A stretch of DNA of 64,000 nt from Irpex lacteus (GCA_001986395.2 MQVO02000011.1:186001-250000), one strand, 5' to 3'; shown: positions 11,716-24,394, counted from the first letter of the stretch. A program made the numbers and translations. Notes: generated by a model not told the origin, from the sequence alone.

Positions 11716-13897
11716 GAGCAACGGTAATAGAATGGGCAAGTTCCGACAATATGACTGCAGGAGAAGGAGCAGTATCCGACATTGTCAAATGTGTCTGAGT
11801 ACACTCTTGGAACTTGAACAGAGGTACCTGGGGCACGTCTCGTCATACTTATACCATTTAAAACATCGAAATACTCGCCTCACAATCTTTAACGGAAGGG
11901 GAAAATCTGCATCCCAGTCTGATACAACAGATACATCGTTTTTTCCATAGCTTGCATCAGCTGCGCGTAGGTGTTGATATAGTGCCGGAACACACCATCC
12001 GATATCTCGGTGTGAGCTCCTCGTGCTTAGGGAGGAAATGTACGTTCGGGAGGTAAGCAAGAGTGTAGTTCGAATGGCACCGAGCTCTCGAAAGAGAGCA
12101 TACCAATGAAGGCGTGTACTTTGTAGAATCGTAACAATGATGTACCGATAACGGTCCCTGTCACCGAACGACGCCAAATGATGATCAGTTGACGTCGTAC
12201 ACTAAGATGCTGTAGTTTCAGCTGAGAACTGCCCAAAATCAAGCGAGAGTGTAAACTCACAAGAAGCAATCTCAACAGTGCCACTGACCGTATCAACGGA
12301 CGTGTGTGACCGGTGGGATCTAATTATGATGTAGAGAATGATAGCACCTGAAGCACCTTACGTGAGTTAATATTGCTGCACTTGGGTGGCTATGTACATA
12401 CCAATACAAAAAGCCCGAGTCTGAGGCAAGACGCGTACTCTTGGAAAACTGTATGCGTATCTACCATGAAAAACATTGAGCTACCATATCAACGACTCAT
12501 AGAGATGCACATCTACCATAGGTAGCTAACCTTGTGTTTGCCTTGCTCAAAGACTACATACTACATTTCGTAAGGCTTCGTAGCATATCTACCATGGCGA
12601 ATGCGAACTGCAGGGTTTCGCGCAGCTCGTCGAGTTTTGCTAAACTCGAAGGGTGGTGAGGCTCGTATAGATAAGCCTCTAGAGTCTAGAGTAGGTGTCT
12701 ACGAGACAGGCCTGAGTATATGAAGTAGATTTTAAAATGGTTTGAGACTCACGGCATACATAAGATCTACAGTATGGTGGCAACGTTTGAACCTAGTAAG
12801 GCCTGCCAGTGGTCGGTGATCGGTAACCAGTGACCGGTTCTAACTAAGCGCCAGTGTGACCTATTACATAAGCACGTTGGCGGCACCTATCCGATCAAGT
12901 TGTTACCACAACATTCGCACACCGTACCATAAATATATCGAGGAGAACTGCTTCGACAGGTAGTAGTATTCTCACGCGGGGGATTTCCTCATTGAGAAGA
13001 AGGTAACAGACAGCGGAAGTGGCATGCCAATAGACCTTTCCGTTAACGCCGCATTGCTGCTGCCCTCCGGGTTCTTCTTTATCGTATTCAGACAGAGCCC
13101 ATGCCGGCTGGGAGCCAATATATCTTACCAGGTGAAGTTATCAAATTACAGCACCGACGACAGATCTATATCTGATCGGCAGTAATCCAGGGAGCATAAT
13201 CAAACCGCTCGAAAGAGCTTGTATGCTGGCCAGAAGTCAGTGAACTGCCGTGAGTGCTACTTTCTCTCCCCGCCACACTCCCCCATCGCCGTGTGGAGAA
13301 CAGTACTGTGTCTTCATATATGATGAGCTCTTATCTTCCTTGAAAGATGTTTCTCACTGCGGTTGAGGGGGCAGGACTCTATGGGAATACTTCCACCACG
13401 ATCCACTCCGGGGCTGCCGAACATGGCATCTTCGTAGGAATACCAACTGCCACTTTGACTCGCACGCAAGAACAGCTTGAACGAGTTGTCTGCTTCTGAA
13501 CCAAATATACCAGATCCGGTTTGCAATTCTCTCAACTTCACCTGGTACGTGTGGACTGGAAGAAGATTCACGCACACAGATAGCACAGCTACCACCTGCG
13601 GGCTCTTTTCTCTGAGACCGCCATGGCATCTTGATTGTGGATGACAGTAGGTACATTATGAAGAGGTCAGCCCATCCCAGCTCATTGCACTTTCAGTCAC
13701 GTAAAGCCGAATCTATCACTTTCAGAATGACTCCTTGAGCCGTCTTCCATCTAGTTGACAAACAAGCGAAACCTGACCAATCGTCCAAGGAAAGTTCCGT
13801 ATCGTTCAATCACCAAGCTATACATATAAGGTCCGCTAGGGAGTGCGGATCCCCTCCATCCCGAATTTCAACGTTAATTCGTCGATTCAGGAGTATC
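11716..13897. other. No gene recognised upstream of the MFS gene
   Basis: The minus-strand frames at 11785-12296 and 13314-13656 overlap one another and show no motif I can name. The stretch at 13.7-13.9 kb is expected to hold the promoter of the MFS gene starting at 13898; no regulatory motif is clear. Near 12815-12838 there is a run of related GGTGATCGGTAACC and CAGTGACCGGT words, a weak inverted repeat. Confidence 0.45.
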
Positions 13898-16115
13898 ATG
13901 TCTGACATGACCTCGCCCACCGTCAATCACGATCTTGTGGATGTACCGGTATTGAAAGAGCAGAGTACTTCCCCCTTAGTCGAAGCTGCGAGGTACGACG
14001 TACTCTACTAGTTCATTCTTGATGCCATCCTAACTGTATTATTGTTGAATTTAGTCCACAAGACGCTGATCCTGAATTCTCGTGGTCAAACCGTAGCTTC
14101 GGCTTTTGGATGATCATGGTTGCCAATTTCATGGCGGACTTCCTCTCGGCTTTCGATATGGTATGCACATTCTCTTTATCGTACCGGCACATGATCTAAT
14201 TTCTCGGAACATTGTCAGTCGGTGGTCCCGACTGCTCTGCCAACCATCGTCAATGATCTTGGAGGGTCCCAGTTTGTATGGGTCGGTAGTGCCTATGCCC
14301 TCGCTGGCACCGCAATAGTGCCTTTATGTGGCGGGTTGGTTTCTATTTGGGGGAGGAAGCCGATTCTTCTCGTCCTAATGGCTTTGATGGCGATCGGATC
14401 CGCTGTAGCTGGCTCTGCCAAGAGCATGAGTATACTCATTATTGGTAGAGGTAAGAGGCTCGTTAATGTGGCGTATTTATTACTCATTACAATCGCATAG
14501 CCTTCCAAGGCTTTGGAGGGTGTGGCGCACTGACCGTGACGGAGATCATCTACGCCGATATCATTCCACTTCCGCAGAGGGGTGTGATGCAAGGAATGGC
14601 GTCTGTGTAAGTGCTATTCAACGCATGGGTATTGTCATGAAGCTCATCTGACGTTGTAGTGTTTGGGCCTTCGCTACGTATGTGCTGTTTCTCCCAATTT
14701 CTTCGGTGTATCTCATTATATCGTTTAGCGGACTTGGTCCTCCCTTAGCTGGTATTCTGGCCAACGCTGGTGCATGGCGTTGGCTATTCTACCTTAACCT
14801 TCCTTTATTCGGAATCGCTGCTTCTCTAGAGATAATATTTCTCCACAATACCCCACCCAAGGCTACCATGTTACAACAGTTTCAGCGCATGGACTGGCTG
14901 TAAGTCAACCAGCTACCCTGCCATACAAGGCTCTGATCCTCCTCAGTGGGAGTGCGATCGTCATAGGCGGCACCGCAGCATTCCTTCTTGCTCTATCGTG
15001 GGGAGGCGTTCAGTTCCCCTGGTCAGATCCTCGTACGCTCGTACCACTCGTCATTGGGATAATCGCGCTTCTCGGATTCATGATTTATGAACGATCATAC
15101 GCCAAAGATCCGATCGTAAGTGATAGATATGATTTGCTGTATCTTCATTAACCTCTATGATACAGATTCCATGGTCCGTTTTTGTCAACCGTTCGTCGGT
15201 CATGGGGTACGTAGATCATCGTCAACCTTTACGTCCTTGCCTCACTGTTCGTGAATAGGTACATTGGGACGGCTATCCATGGGATTTTGATGTATATGCT
15301 CAACTGTGAGTTAACAATGCTCATACAAGAGTAAATATTGCTAATATTTGAACAAGACAACATCCCTGTATACTTACAGGCTGTAAAGTTAACATCGACT
15401 ATACGGAGCGGGATCTTCATACTCGGATACTCCATGTTAATTACTCCTGCAGCTTTATTTTGTGGCGTCTCAGTTGTTGTGTTCAAGCGCTATCTCCCGC
15501 AAAACTACATCGGATGGATCCTAATGACTGCTGGTTCCGGTGTCCTTGCCGTATTGGACGTCGACAGTAGCAAGGCAGCCTCAATATGTGCACCATTTAT
15601 GGTCGGAATGGGTATTGGGATGGGATGGACGATGACGCAGTTTCCCATCCTCGCCTCCCTTCCATATTCGAACAACGCCCATGCGTTCGCCTTCTTCACT
15701 TTCGTTCGTAGCCTGTCTCAGGTAAGTGGGTACAACTTTCACTCCAGACAGTATATGCTAACCGCGAGGCTTTGCTGTGTAGACTATAGGCGTCGCTATA
15801 GGAGGTTCAATACTCCAAAACTCCCTTAGTCATAAACTTCCACAGGCATACATAGCTCAACTTCCATCTGGAGTCTCTTTCGCCTACTCCGCAATCCCTA
15901 CCCTTCGTTCACTTGATCCGAACTTACGAGAGACGGTTAGACATGCGTTCGCGGACAGTCTAAAGCAGCTATGGTTGGTCATGATCGGCATCTCAGGTAT
16001 CGGACTGGTCTCAGTCCTTTTCATGACCGAGATACCAATGCGCAACGATTTGGATGAGCAGTGGGCACTCGAGCAGAAGAGCAGAGAAAGTGGAGAGAAA
16101 GCTGCAAGGCAATGA
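13898..16115 (+). CDS. MFS drug:H+ antiporter, DHA2 type (14 TM)
   Basis: The protein is a major facilitator of the 14-helix DHA2 family, which exports drugs or small toxic metabolites in exchange for protons across the plasma membrane. The start ATG at 13898 is followed by a polar cytosolic N-terminus. Splicing about ten short introns gives one uninterrupted frame. Landmarks: FGFWMIMVANFMADFLSAFD (helix 1); VVPTALPTIVNDLG; the motif-A loop GGLVSIWGRKPILLV; GRAFQGFGGCGALTVTEIIY; ATGLGPPLAGILANAGAWRW (a motif-C-like helix ending in the typical 'WRW.F..NLP'); and NYNIPVYLQAVKLTS. The stop at 16113-16115 follows a charged tail (EQKSRESGEKAARQ). Every intron I checked has GT...AG ends and preserves phase, so the gene appears intact. 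It lies tail to tail with the P450 at 16575-19226, which could be a shared detoxification or secondary-metabolite pair. The substrate cannot be read from sequence. Confidence 0.92.
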
Positions 16116-16574
16116 TGTGCGTATGGACTGCAGACGAAGTTACTACCGGTGTCAGACGTATATTCGCTCTCCTATTTCCATACGACAGCGCTATCCCTTT
16201 TACCCCGAATTTTTGTTGCTATCAGTTTCTTCACTTGCCGCTTTGATTTATGCACACAAGTCCCTGGTACTAGCTCATAAAAGCTTGGAAGAAGCGTGAT
16301 CAAGAGTCGAATATCGATAGTGAGTACTGGCTGCGGCGTTTAACGTGAATAACATGTACAAGTATATTTTGCTTGAACTTCTTGGTTTCGCGAAACTATG
16401 CAAACGCCTATGCAGCCCTAATGGCACATACTCCGGGGTTTCTACCAGAATGCTGTGAGGTTGTCGGGCGGTAGTACTTGAAAAGACACGACTGGGACGC
16501 TAATCTATTATCGGATAGCTGATTAGATCGGTAATTGTGCTATTTTACTACGACGCTCATTCGTCAAACTCAGT

Positions 16575-19226
16575 TCATCTTGCCTCGTGCATCTTGACCC
16601 ACATACCGCCCTGCGAAAACTATCGTTAGCTGAGGCGCTTCTAAGTTGAAGGCAGACTTGAAGAGTACCTTAATGTACAGTGTCAAATGGGACCACGGCC
16701 ACATTTTTTCGATTGCCTTCCTTCCCTCCGCACTTTTCCACTCTTCTGGAGGTCGCGCCTTCGGCTCAAGCGACCTTGCATCGAATTCGATACCCTCAAA
16801 GCTTTGCAGCAATTTGATGAGAAAAAATGACATTTCGTTGTAAGCAAATTGTTGACCGAGGCATACACGGGGACCAGCATTGAAGGGGAGGAAGATAAAC
16901 GGGTTTGACGTAAGATATTTGTGCAAGCGATGGTCGATAAAGCGGTCGGGATCAAACTCTTCCGCTAGAGGAAAGGTGAGTTGCTAAGTAAGTATGGGAC
17001 ACTATGGTCATAGTACGCACCATCTGGACCCCAGTAGTCCTTGCGTCGGTGCATACGATAGACAGAGTAAGTAACCTAGAGACGCTTTGAGAGTACGCAT
17101 AGCCAGTATTATACGGAACGACTTACGATGTTCCTGCAGGGAGGAAAATTTTCGTACCTTCCGAGGTACTGACCACTGCATCGCTAACATTGAATCTATC
17201 CGCGCTGAGCATAAACAAAATGTAATACCTCATATCAGTGCAATTCTCACCTGACATTCCAAGGGCTGCATCGTTAAATCGAGCATTAGTACACACAATG
17301 AGTACGCGAGAGGTTCCAGACTGCAGCTTACACGGCAGGATATAGTCTCATGGATTCTGTTTATAGCTTTGAATGACCTGTTCATCGACTTCAACGAGAA
17401 AACATACCGTTTATAACTGCTCGAAGATACTTCATCACCCGAATATTATCATAGGTCGGGCGCCCGTGAGTGCCGACCGTATCAATGACTTCCTGGCGTA
17501 GACGGCGCAAAACATCAGGATATTGAGATAAAAAGTAAATTGTGACTGTGAGCATTGAAGCTGTCTGTTGCATGTTGAAAGACGTCGGTTAGTGACGTCA
17601 CAACTCGCGCCTTCAGGGTTACTCACCGTATCACGTCCAGCAATCATAATGTTGAGAACCTCATCGCGAAGTACCACTGGATCTGTTAGAATAGCTTCAG
17701 CTTCCCACACACATATGAACGATATTTAATAAATACCATCGGTATACTGAATCAGATGATCTAGGAGCGTTTCTTCGTCAGTAACTTGAATATCCTCAGG
17801 TTGTTGGACAAGCCCTAGGGCCCTTGCTGCTTTATGCTTTGTCACAGCGGCCTGCAATATTGGCACCAAAAATTCGTCCACAGCCCGCATTGGCTCAGTT
17901 GACTTGTCTTTGAACAACTCATAGAGTGGCCACGTGGGACCCAAGCGTGTTCGATTGGAGATGATTTCTTGAGCTTCAGCAAAAGCTCGAGAGAAAGCTT
18001 CAGCAGGTGAATTGGGCTCGATTTGGAGTTGAGAAGGAGCGTTCCATGGATATGGCAGTACAGTCTCGAGGCTGCGCACGCATGTACCGAAGAGGAACTC
18101 TGTAGCGGCGTCCAAGGTAAACCGCGCAACGACATCCTGTACGTTAATAACATCAAGACTGGGTCGCGACTCAAACCACAAGCTGCCTTATGCACGAACC
18201 TGGAAGTCAATGGCATACCCCTCATGTTACGCTTCTTGATCTTTGCAATGGTATGTCTTTAACCACATAATGAGCGTACGAGTTGGAGACATATATAGCT
18301 GCGCTCACCGGCATGACGGTCGAATATGTCGAAGTGACTGATTCGATCCTTTGTGAAAAACGGCCGCGTCATAGTCCGATGAAACCTGCGTTGTTTATTT
18401 GAATAAATAGATTGTTCAGAGATTACGGGTGAAGACATGACCGACATACTTCCACATATCCCCTGAGTATTACGTCGAACTTCAGCAAGCGCAAATCGGT
18501 ACAATTGTAAGAAATGGCTTTACCGTCCGAGTTAAATACACCTGTACCGAGAACGGACTTCACGTATTCGTCGAATTGCTGACCTATGCCCCAAGTGACG
18601 GTAAGTACATGGAGACCAGATAGTATTTGTCATTACCTTTCACGTAGTTAGAGAAATCATTGGCAAGGATGGTCTGTGCAAAAGTCAGCTTGGAATCTAG
18701 TAGCACAAGATCGGGATTAATCCCACCTTGATAATATTCGCATCAGCTGTGATCAAGACTCGGTTCCATAGTACGTAGAACTCAAACGTTTCACCAAACC
18801 TGGCCCCTTCGTCCCATGCGGGGTCGCCTGTTCGTAGCCGCGCGTCACACTCAGTCATCAGCTCCCCGCAACACGCACGAGAACGGAATGCTACTCACCA
18901 ATAAATCCAGTCTCAAGTGCTCTCAGTGTGGTAATTATGATGTCAACACTGCCGAACCACTTCCCAGTACGTCGCACAGGGAGCGAGGCACCAAGAGCTG
19001 CAGCCTTGCGTTCTTCGCTCCATTCACGGTACTTGATTCTCAGCAAGAGCAGAATAGGAGCTGTTGTCATTGCCGAAAGTGAGATGATCCAGTTAGGTAG
19101 ATAGTACATTGCTGCTTGAGGAGATACACATCTTCTGAGGCCGATGAGACTAAGGGCAGTGATCCAGGAAGGGGTTAAAGCGCCGATTAGCTGCTTTAAC
19201 GCAAGTGCAAGGGCCTGAGGAAGCAT
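16575..19226 (-). CDS. Cytochrome P450, CYP63-like monooxygenase
   Basis: A complete microsomal P450 with more than ten short exons. The chosen start (ATG at 19226) gives a leucine-rich N-terminus with a membrane anchor ([13 protein letters not shown]), then [17 protein letters not shown]. Landmarks in order: [51 protein letters not shown] joined to [14 protein letters not shown]; the oxygen-binding I-helix NIMIAGRDT; ExxR as [27 protein letters not shown]; and the heme loop [10 protein letters not shown] with its cysteine ligand. The last exon, reached over an intron at 16611-16668, ends [11 protein letters not shown], the usual CYP63-type terminus. Reading through that intron instead gives an unrelated tail. 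One exon is only 13 nt (18450-18462). CYP63-like enzymes are known to oxidise alkanes, fatty acids and aromatic xenobiotics; the exact subfamily is inferred. Confidence 0.92.
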
Positions 19227-19757
19227 CCCATGCATATGCTGATTTCTGGTAACCATGTTGAAGCGCTGGAGTTTGAGTAGACAACTCAACCGAATGAGCC
19301 CCATGGCCAGCTCTTAAGTATAAGTAAGCGGCACGATATCATCAATCGAGAGATGGGATGCATTGAGACTCTCACACACGAGGACAGCTCCCCCATAACT
19401 TGACAGTGCTCAGGCATGTGTACGGTATCACCTTCTCCGGGCTGTGTTCCATCACCGAACAACAGGCTGATGGACAGTCTGAGCCGGATCCTTGCGTCCT
19501 CTGGGAAACCTGTTGCACTGAAGATAGTGAGTCTAAACTCGTCTACATAAGTACTTGCTATACGCACGAGACATCGATCATTCCATTAGTGCTTGTGGGG
19601 GAGATCCATGATGAATGTCGAATATTGAACACAACACCGGAGTCACGCCAGGCAAAAGGTTTTAGAGGTCCTTTCGTAGTGGACTAAAAGGCGCCGAAGT
19701 CATTGGAATGGGACCCCGGACCACTCCCGTGCGCTTGTACAGGTACGGTTGACAGCA
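19227..19757. other. P450 upstream region, no gene recognised
   Basis: This is the sequence upstream of the P450 start at 19226. It contains only short overlapping open frames without motifs. An in-frame upstream ATG at 19304 would lengthen the P450 by 26 residues that do not resemble the family, so the downstream start was preferred. Confidence 0.5.
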
Positions 19758-20149
19758 ATGTACAGAAACCTGTTGGTCACTTACAACACGCATGAACTTT
19801 CCAACCTTCCGACATCTACATTAACTAATTCCATCAGGAGTGTCGTGGTACGTATTCATTTTTCCACCACCGGTCCCCTCAGTATACTCGTTTCTCTTCT
19901 AGGAACCCATCGAATTCCGTGCACGCACTGTGACAACCGTGATAACTGAGACCGATGATACATGCGTACGTGACTCGGGCAGTAGAACTCGAACTACTGA
20001 TGACTATCACGTAGGTTGATGAGCCTGAGGGTGTTCGTCGCAGAAAGGCAAAATACGATCTATCCCAACTTGAAGTTCTCCGCTGGGAAGATCTTAAATC
20101 CGGCCAAATCAGACGTGTGAGATTGTGGAAAGATCAACGAGTTTACTGA
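19758..20149 (+). CDS. Possible small hypothetical gene, three exons
   Basis: An ATG at 19758 opens a frame that can be joined across two good-looking introns, 19848-19902 (GTACGT...TTCTAG) and 19966-20014 (GTACGT...ACGTAG), both in phase 0, to a stop at 20147-20149. The product is about 95 residues: a polar N-terminus (TSTLTNSIRSVV), then EPIEFRARTVTTVITETDD, then VDEPEGVRRRKAKYDLSQLE and VLRWEDLKSGQIRRVRLWK. I do not recognise it. Two introns that both keep the frame make chance less likely, but the piece could also be the 3' end of a larger decayed gene. There is no signal peptide and no membrane helix. Confidence 0.35.
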
Positions 20150-20640
20150 TACAGAGAATTGAAATAGTGATATTTGCCTTGACGTTTGGATGGGCTCGAA
20201 CTGTCACCGTTGTGATATCACGTATACGGGTGAGAGAGCACTGGCAGTTGTCGGGTTAACTGTAAATGTACTCATTGCTTAACTATCAGATACTTGAAAC
20301 CTAAGCGATTGTTGCAATGTCCGACGTACAGAACACGCTGACACGGTGCGCCGCTAGTATAAGCCCTGTACGAGACTTAGACGGGTAACACATTGCAGTC
20401 AAACGGGTTATGTGAGGAACCTTGCTCTACTTACCAAATCCAAGTCACTGATAAATTACGTTGCGCGTTGAATATAACACTCACTTGCTACTAACTACGG
20501 CTGAACACGAAGTTGAACAGGCAAGGATAATGTTGATCTAGTGTTGTCACTATCTAACCCGTCGCCAGCTTGTCTATTATCCACACTATGGCCACACTAA
20601 AGCCGGTCATCAAGCGCGTATCCGCACTCGTTCTACAGCC
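20150..20640. other. No gene recognised
   Basis: Short open frames only. The sequence leads into the 5' flank shared with DUF6534 copy A. Confidence 0.45.
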
Positions 20641-23345
20641 ATGTCTGTTCTAGAACTTCTAGCTCCTCCCGCGACCGTGACTCGGAGAAATGTGCAAAAT
20701 CCAAGTCGTTTTTGACTTCATACCTCTTTAAGTAAGTTGTGTTCCATTTCGTGCCCTCGGTTCGCTTTCACATCAAATGTACACTAATGCATCTCTTCTC
20801 TTTCATCAACAGATGTGCTTCTGAATGCGTCGATAATCTCTCACGTTTGTGGGTGATCGTCTTCCTACCGCGGCTTAAGATAACAGTGTTGGTAATGAAA
20901 TCTCAGGATCACAACTGCTCATTTGGATGATATTGAAATGGCATGGCGCGCGTACTTATAATGTTTCCCTATCCCGCTTGTTCCTGTAGGATATAGAGCC
21001 ATATCGGCCAGGCCATTACCCAAGTCCTGTGGCAAACTATCAGCTGCGCACCATGTCCTCCTTACCACTGGCAGGCTTGCCATTTGCCCTCCTCCGTTCT
21101 CTGCCTTCATAGGCCCTGCTTTTATGATAATATCGTGTGCGTTGATGTGAGTCAGGACTTGGGAGTTTCTACCCCAGCTACTACGCACTGACAGCTATAT
21201 AAAGATTGTACGGCGTGTTCTGTGCGCAGATGTACTACTATTGGACGAACTACCGCGACCATGTGCTATTGCGTTGCGTAGTAGGACTCCTAATGTGCGT
21301 ATATATCACCTTTTCTTGATCCGAGCTTAAGGATCAGCGGGCTGAGTGCTTCATTGCAGGGTCCTGGAGACGGCACATACTGCTCTTTGTATGCATTTGA
21401 TGTACAGCTATCTAGTTGACGCGTGGGGAAATGTGTTCTCTATTATCAAAGTCATTCCGTAAGTTATTCTGTGATGCCTACATTGGTTGTGATACTACTT
21501 ACCGAAATATCGACTTTCGACAGAACCGTAGGCGTACGTGTACAAACATAGACGTAGAGGTTTTACTAATTACTATGATGGTGCAAGCAGATTACAATAT
21601 ACTTGGAAGTAAGTGGCCATATAATATAGAGGGAACTGAGGAAGGAACAATATCCTGATTGTCCGATTAATTCGTTCATAGCTCATCATCAGCTCCATCG
21701 TTCAGGCGTAAGTTGTCATATATATAATCGACCGAGACTCACTAACCCACAACGGCATTGCGCTACAGATGGTACATCTGTCGTATTTGGCGTCGTAAGT
21801 GGAGATGCATCTTAGGCGAGTTTGCATCATTCGTTCGCTGACCTGCTACGCACCGTACCGTTACTAGTACGAAGGCAGATCGTGCCCATCATGTTTCTGG
21901 TAAGCACTTTATCATAATTATACGAGCGAATTGCGTTATAGGTTCTTAGGTCGCAACACTCCTTGCGCATGTCGGTGAGTAGCTCTTACCATTGTTCAGA
22001 GTGTAGATGTTAATTGACACTCTACCTAGGCACATCGTTTCGTGCGTGTATATCACCTCTCATAAATCGCAGGTTTACTGATGAGCTTAGTTGTAGGTGC
22101 TGCTGCATACACGTGAGTGTTTAGGAGTCCATCAGTAGATATGCTCCCGACTATTATTGCAGAAACCAGTATGCGACGTGGATTGAAGTATATTCAGACA
22201 AGCATTTTACCGTGAGTCTACGGCTACTCTCTACCATAATGCTCTACGAGTCTGAAATCCGAGCAATCTAGATCGACTCCAACTGCAGTTTTGGCCTCAA
22301 TATCGCACTGGACGCTTCCATCACCAGCATACTTATCATCTATCTCCTGAGAGACCGTTCAAAGGCAGTCAGACGGTGAGAATATGGATTATACTTCATA
22401 TCTATTTTGCTAAACCCCGTGTATGTTCTCCTAGGAGCACCAGAAGCTTGACGAGCAGTCTCATGAATTTCGCCTTTAGTACTGGTATTTTGACAGTGTG
22501 CGTAGTGGATGATGTGGCTGTATTATGATTGAACTCATACTTGTATTTCCATATAGCCTGACCTCCTGTGGATTATTTGTTGCAGTTCGTGACACGAAAC
22601 TGCCATTATGACGTTGAATAATGGCTAACAATTGATTCTACAGCTCAACGTGGCGAAGCACACTCTGACATTTGGAGGAATGGTCCAGTTCATTGCTAAG
22701 TGTCAGTCTCTTCATCCGATCGGCCCTACGTATCTTACCGTATTCTATAGTGTATGCAAACTCCATGCTGGCGGTGTATGTCTATGCTTTGGCTTATCCC
22801 CTGCTCAACCCATTTCAGATGCTTATACACTTGTTTTTGGGCCATACAGATTAAACGCACGCAATAATGTCATACAGGCAGCGACAAGTTCCGATACTAA
22901 GTTCGGCCTGGAACTATCTAACGTGCAAGCCTCTGTGTCACCAAGCTCAGGCCGTAATTTCATGGTTGGTCTATCTCCGAGCTATAACTATCTCGTTTTC
23001 ACGATAAAGTTATCAGAATCCCATCCAGATCCGAACGGAGACGACTGTATTGACCGCGAGCTCGGACACTACATGGGTAAGGGACACTGCTAGTAGTGAA
23101 GTGGTCGACTGACGCGCTGTGTCTCATACGCCAATGAACAGGTCGATAAGCAGAATGAGGCTATTAGCTACATGCATACGGTTGGTCATCCCACGAAAGG
23201 AGGTCTCAAGACCCCACAAGAAGAGGTCTAGCTTTCCAGCACAGCACTACCCTCTCGATTAGAAACCCAATGTTCTTCAAGTCGACTATATCGTTTATCA
23301 TTCTCTGTTCTTCTCAGCGATTGTGATATGGTGGTCGCCCGTTAG
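20641..23345 (+). pseudogene. DUF6534-type membrane protein copy C, mostly preserved, likely frameshifted
   Basis: The most complete of the three plus-strand copies. A 5' block near 20,800-20,862 (VLLNASIISHVCG) is shared with copy A. Coding exons follow: FIGPAFMIISCALM at 21107-21153; LYGVFCAQMYYYWTNYRDHV at about 21211; VLETAHTALCMHLMYSYLV and DAWGNVFSIIKVIP to 21460; WYICRIWRR at 21771; RRQIVPIMFL; VATLLAHVG; SIDSNCSFGLNIALDASITS; LMNFAFSTGILTV; FGGMVQFIAKCQSLHPIGPT; and the tail LNARNNVIQAATSSDTKFGL. The frame ends DCDMVVAR at 23343-23345. Most exons keep good GT/AG borders. However, the natural start (ATG at 21050, SSLPLAGLPFALLRS) is out of frame with the first helix, which suggests a one-base indel near 21,100. 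I therefore call it a recent pseudogene or a sequencing error. A membrane location is expected; function unknown. Confidence 0.55.
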
Positions 23346-24394
23346 CTATAGTGTCATACATGTTTATATGTGCTCTGTGCCCTCATTTTTTTTATTTCTT
23401 TGTTACGGTTTGAGACTTATTCAAGCCTAATCCTCAGGCTTCCTGACGTGATGTACTTGTAGATCGTGTTCATTGCCTGCCTTAACAAACGTGATGTTCG
23501 AACCAATATAGCTCTGTCCTGTCTCTCTATGTATCTTCCTGTATAATCTTTTCGTGCCGTTAGCTCAGATGCTGTTACACTCCGAGTAACCTAAAATAAT
23601 GAGTCTAGAGCAACTACTTATAGTCCAGCTACTGATGTTTGAACTGAACTATGCAATCTTCAAGCTTTCTCTTCGATTCAAGTATACTCAGTCAAAAGTA
23701 AAGCATGCGAGTATGGGGGCTCAGAAGGACCCAGACCACTCTCCCATCGCCAATGACGTCAGAATAAAGTGGCCACCCAGGCGTAGTGTTGCGCCTACTT
23801 CTCCATTGGGAAGTTTGTCCTGATAATGTGATCAGTTCCTCGAGCGCTCGCACCTGTGCTTGAAACTCCGATTCACACGCGTACTTCGGTAGCAAGCGCT
23901 TGCATGCTCAGTTGCTCGTCAATCTCGTAGGCATCCCCCTCTCATATATAATATCAATATCTACTAATTCCGAACTCGTTTGCGCTAAATCTAACGACTC
24001 CTCAATCCATAGTCGAGGCACCATCGAACATTCCCGCCGGACCCCGCTCAAACAGCTTGGCATTGCCCAGGAGAATGTATCTCTATCGTATGCGCCCGCA
24101 ATGTCGTATGACCGCATGTAAGTATGATCTCAATGTGCTCATACTGAGGTTTCGAGCTCTCACATAGCGTTTATCATCAGTGGCCGGCCATTTGCCCTGC
24201 ATACGCTCCCGTGTTAAGAGGGCTATTCCGGAGGTATCCGGCGACATGAAACTTTTGCGTTGAGATAGTGAAACCGCTCGGCAGCGAACGCCTGTGATCG
24301 TCGAGCTTAGGCACCCGCTCAACGCCAGAGCTAGTTTATAAGCCTGAGGTCAGACATTGATGATCTGGCTGTGCTCTGAGGTTCCTCTGCCGGC
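23346..24394. other. No gene recognised
   Basis: The plus-strand frame at 23599-23823 and the minus-strand frames at 23692-24322 overlap and show no family motif. The last few hundred bases are expected to include the promoter of the amine oxidoreductase starting at 24395; no clear TATA or CCAAT element stands out. Confidence 0.45.

Noticed and set aside
12027..12296. Weak similarity of the minus strand to the left-edge P450 (ASFG followed by Arg-rich residues)
   Set aside because: Only about 30 bases look alike and no hinge or following motif is present.
16570..16668. Apparent divergent C-terminus of the P450 ([13 protein letters not shown]...)
   Set aside because: A GTACTC...CGCAG intron removes it and leaves the family-typical ending [11 protein letters not shown].
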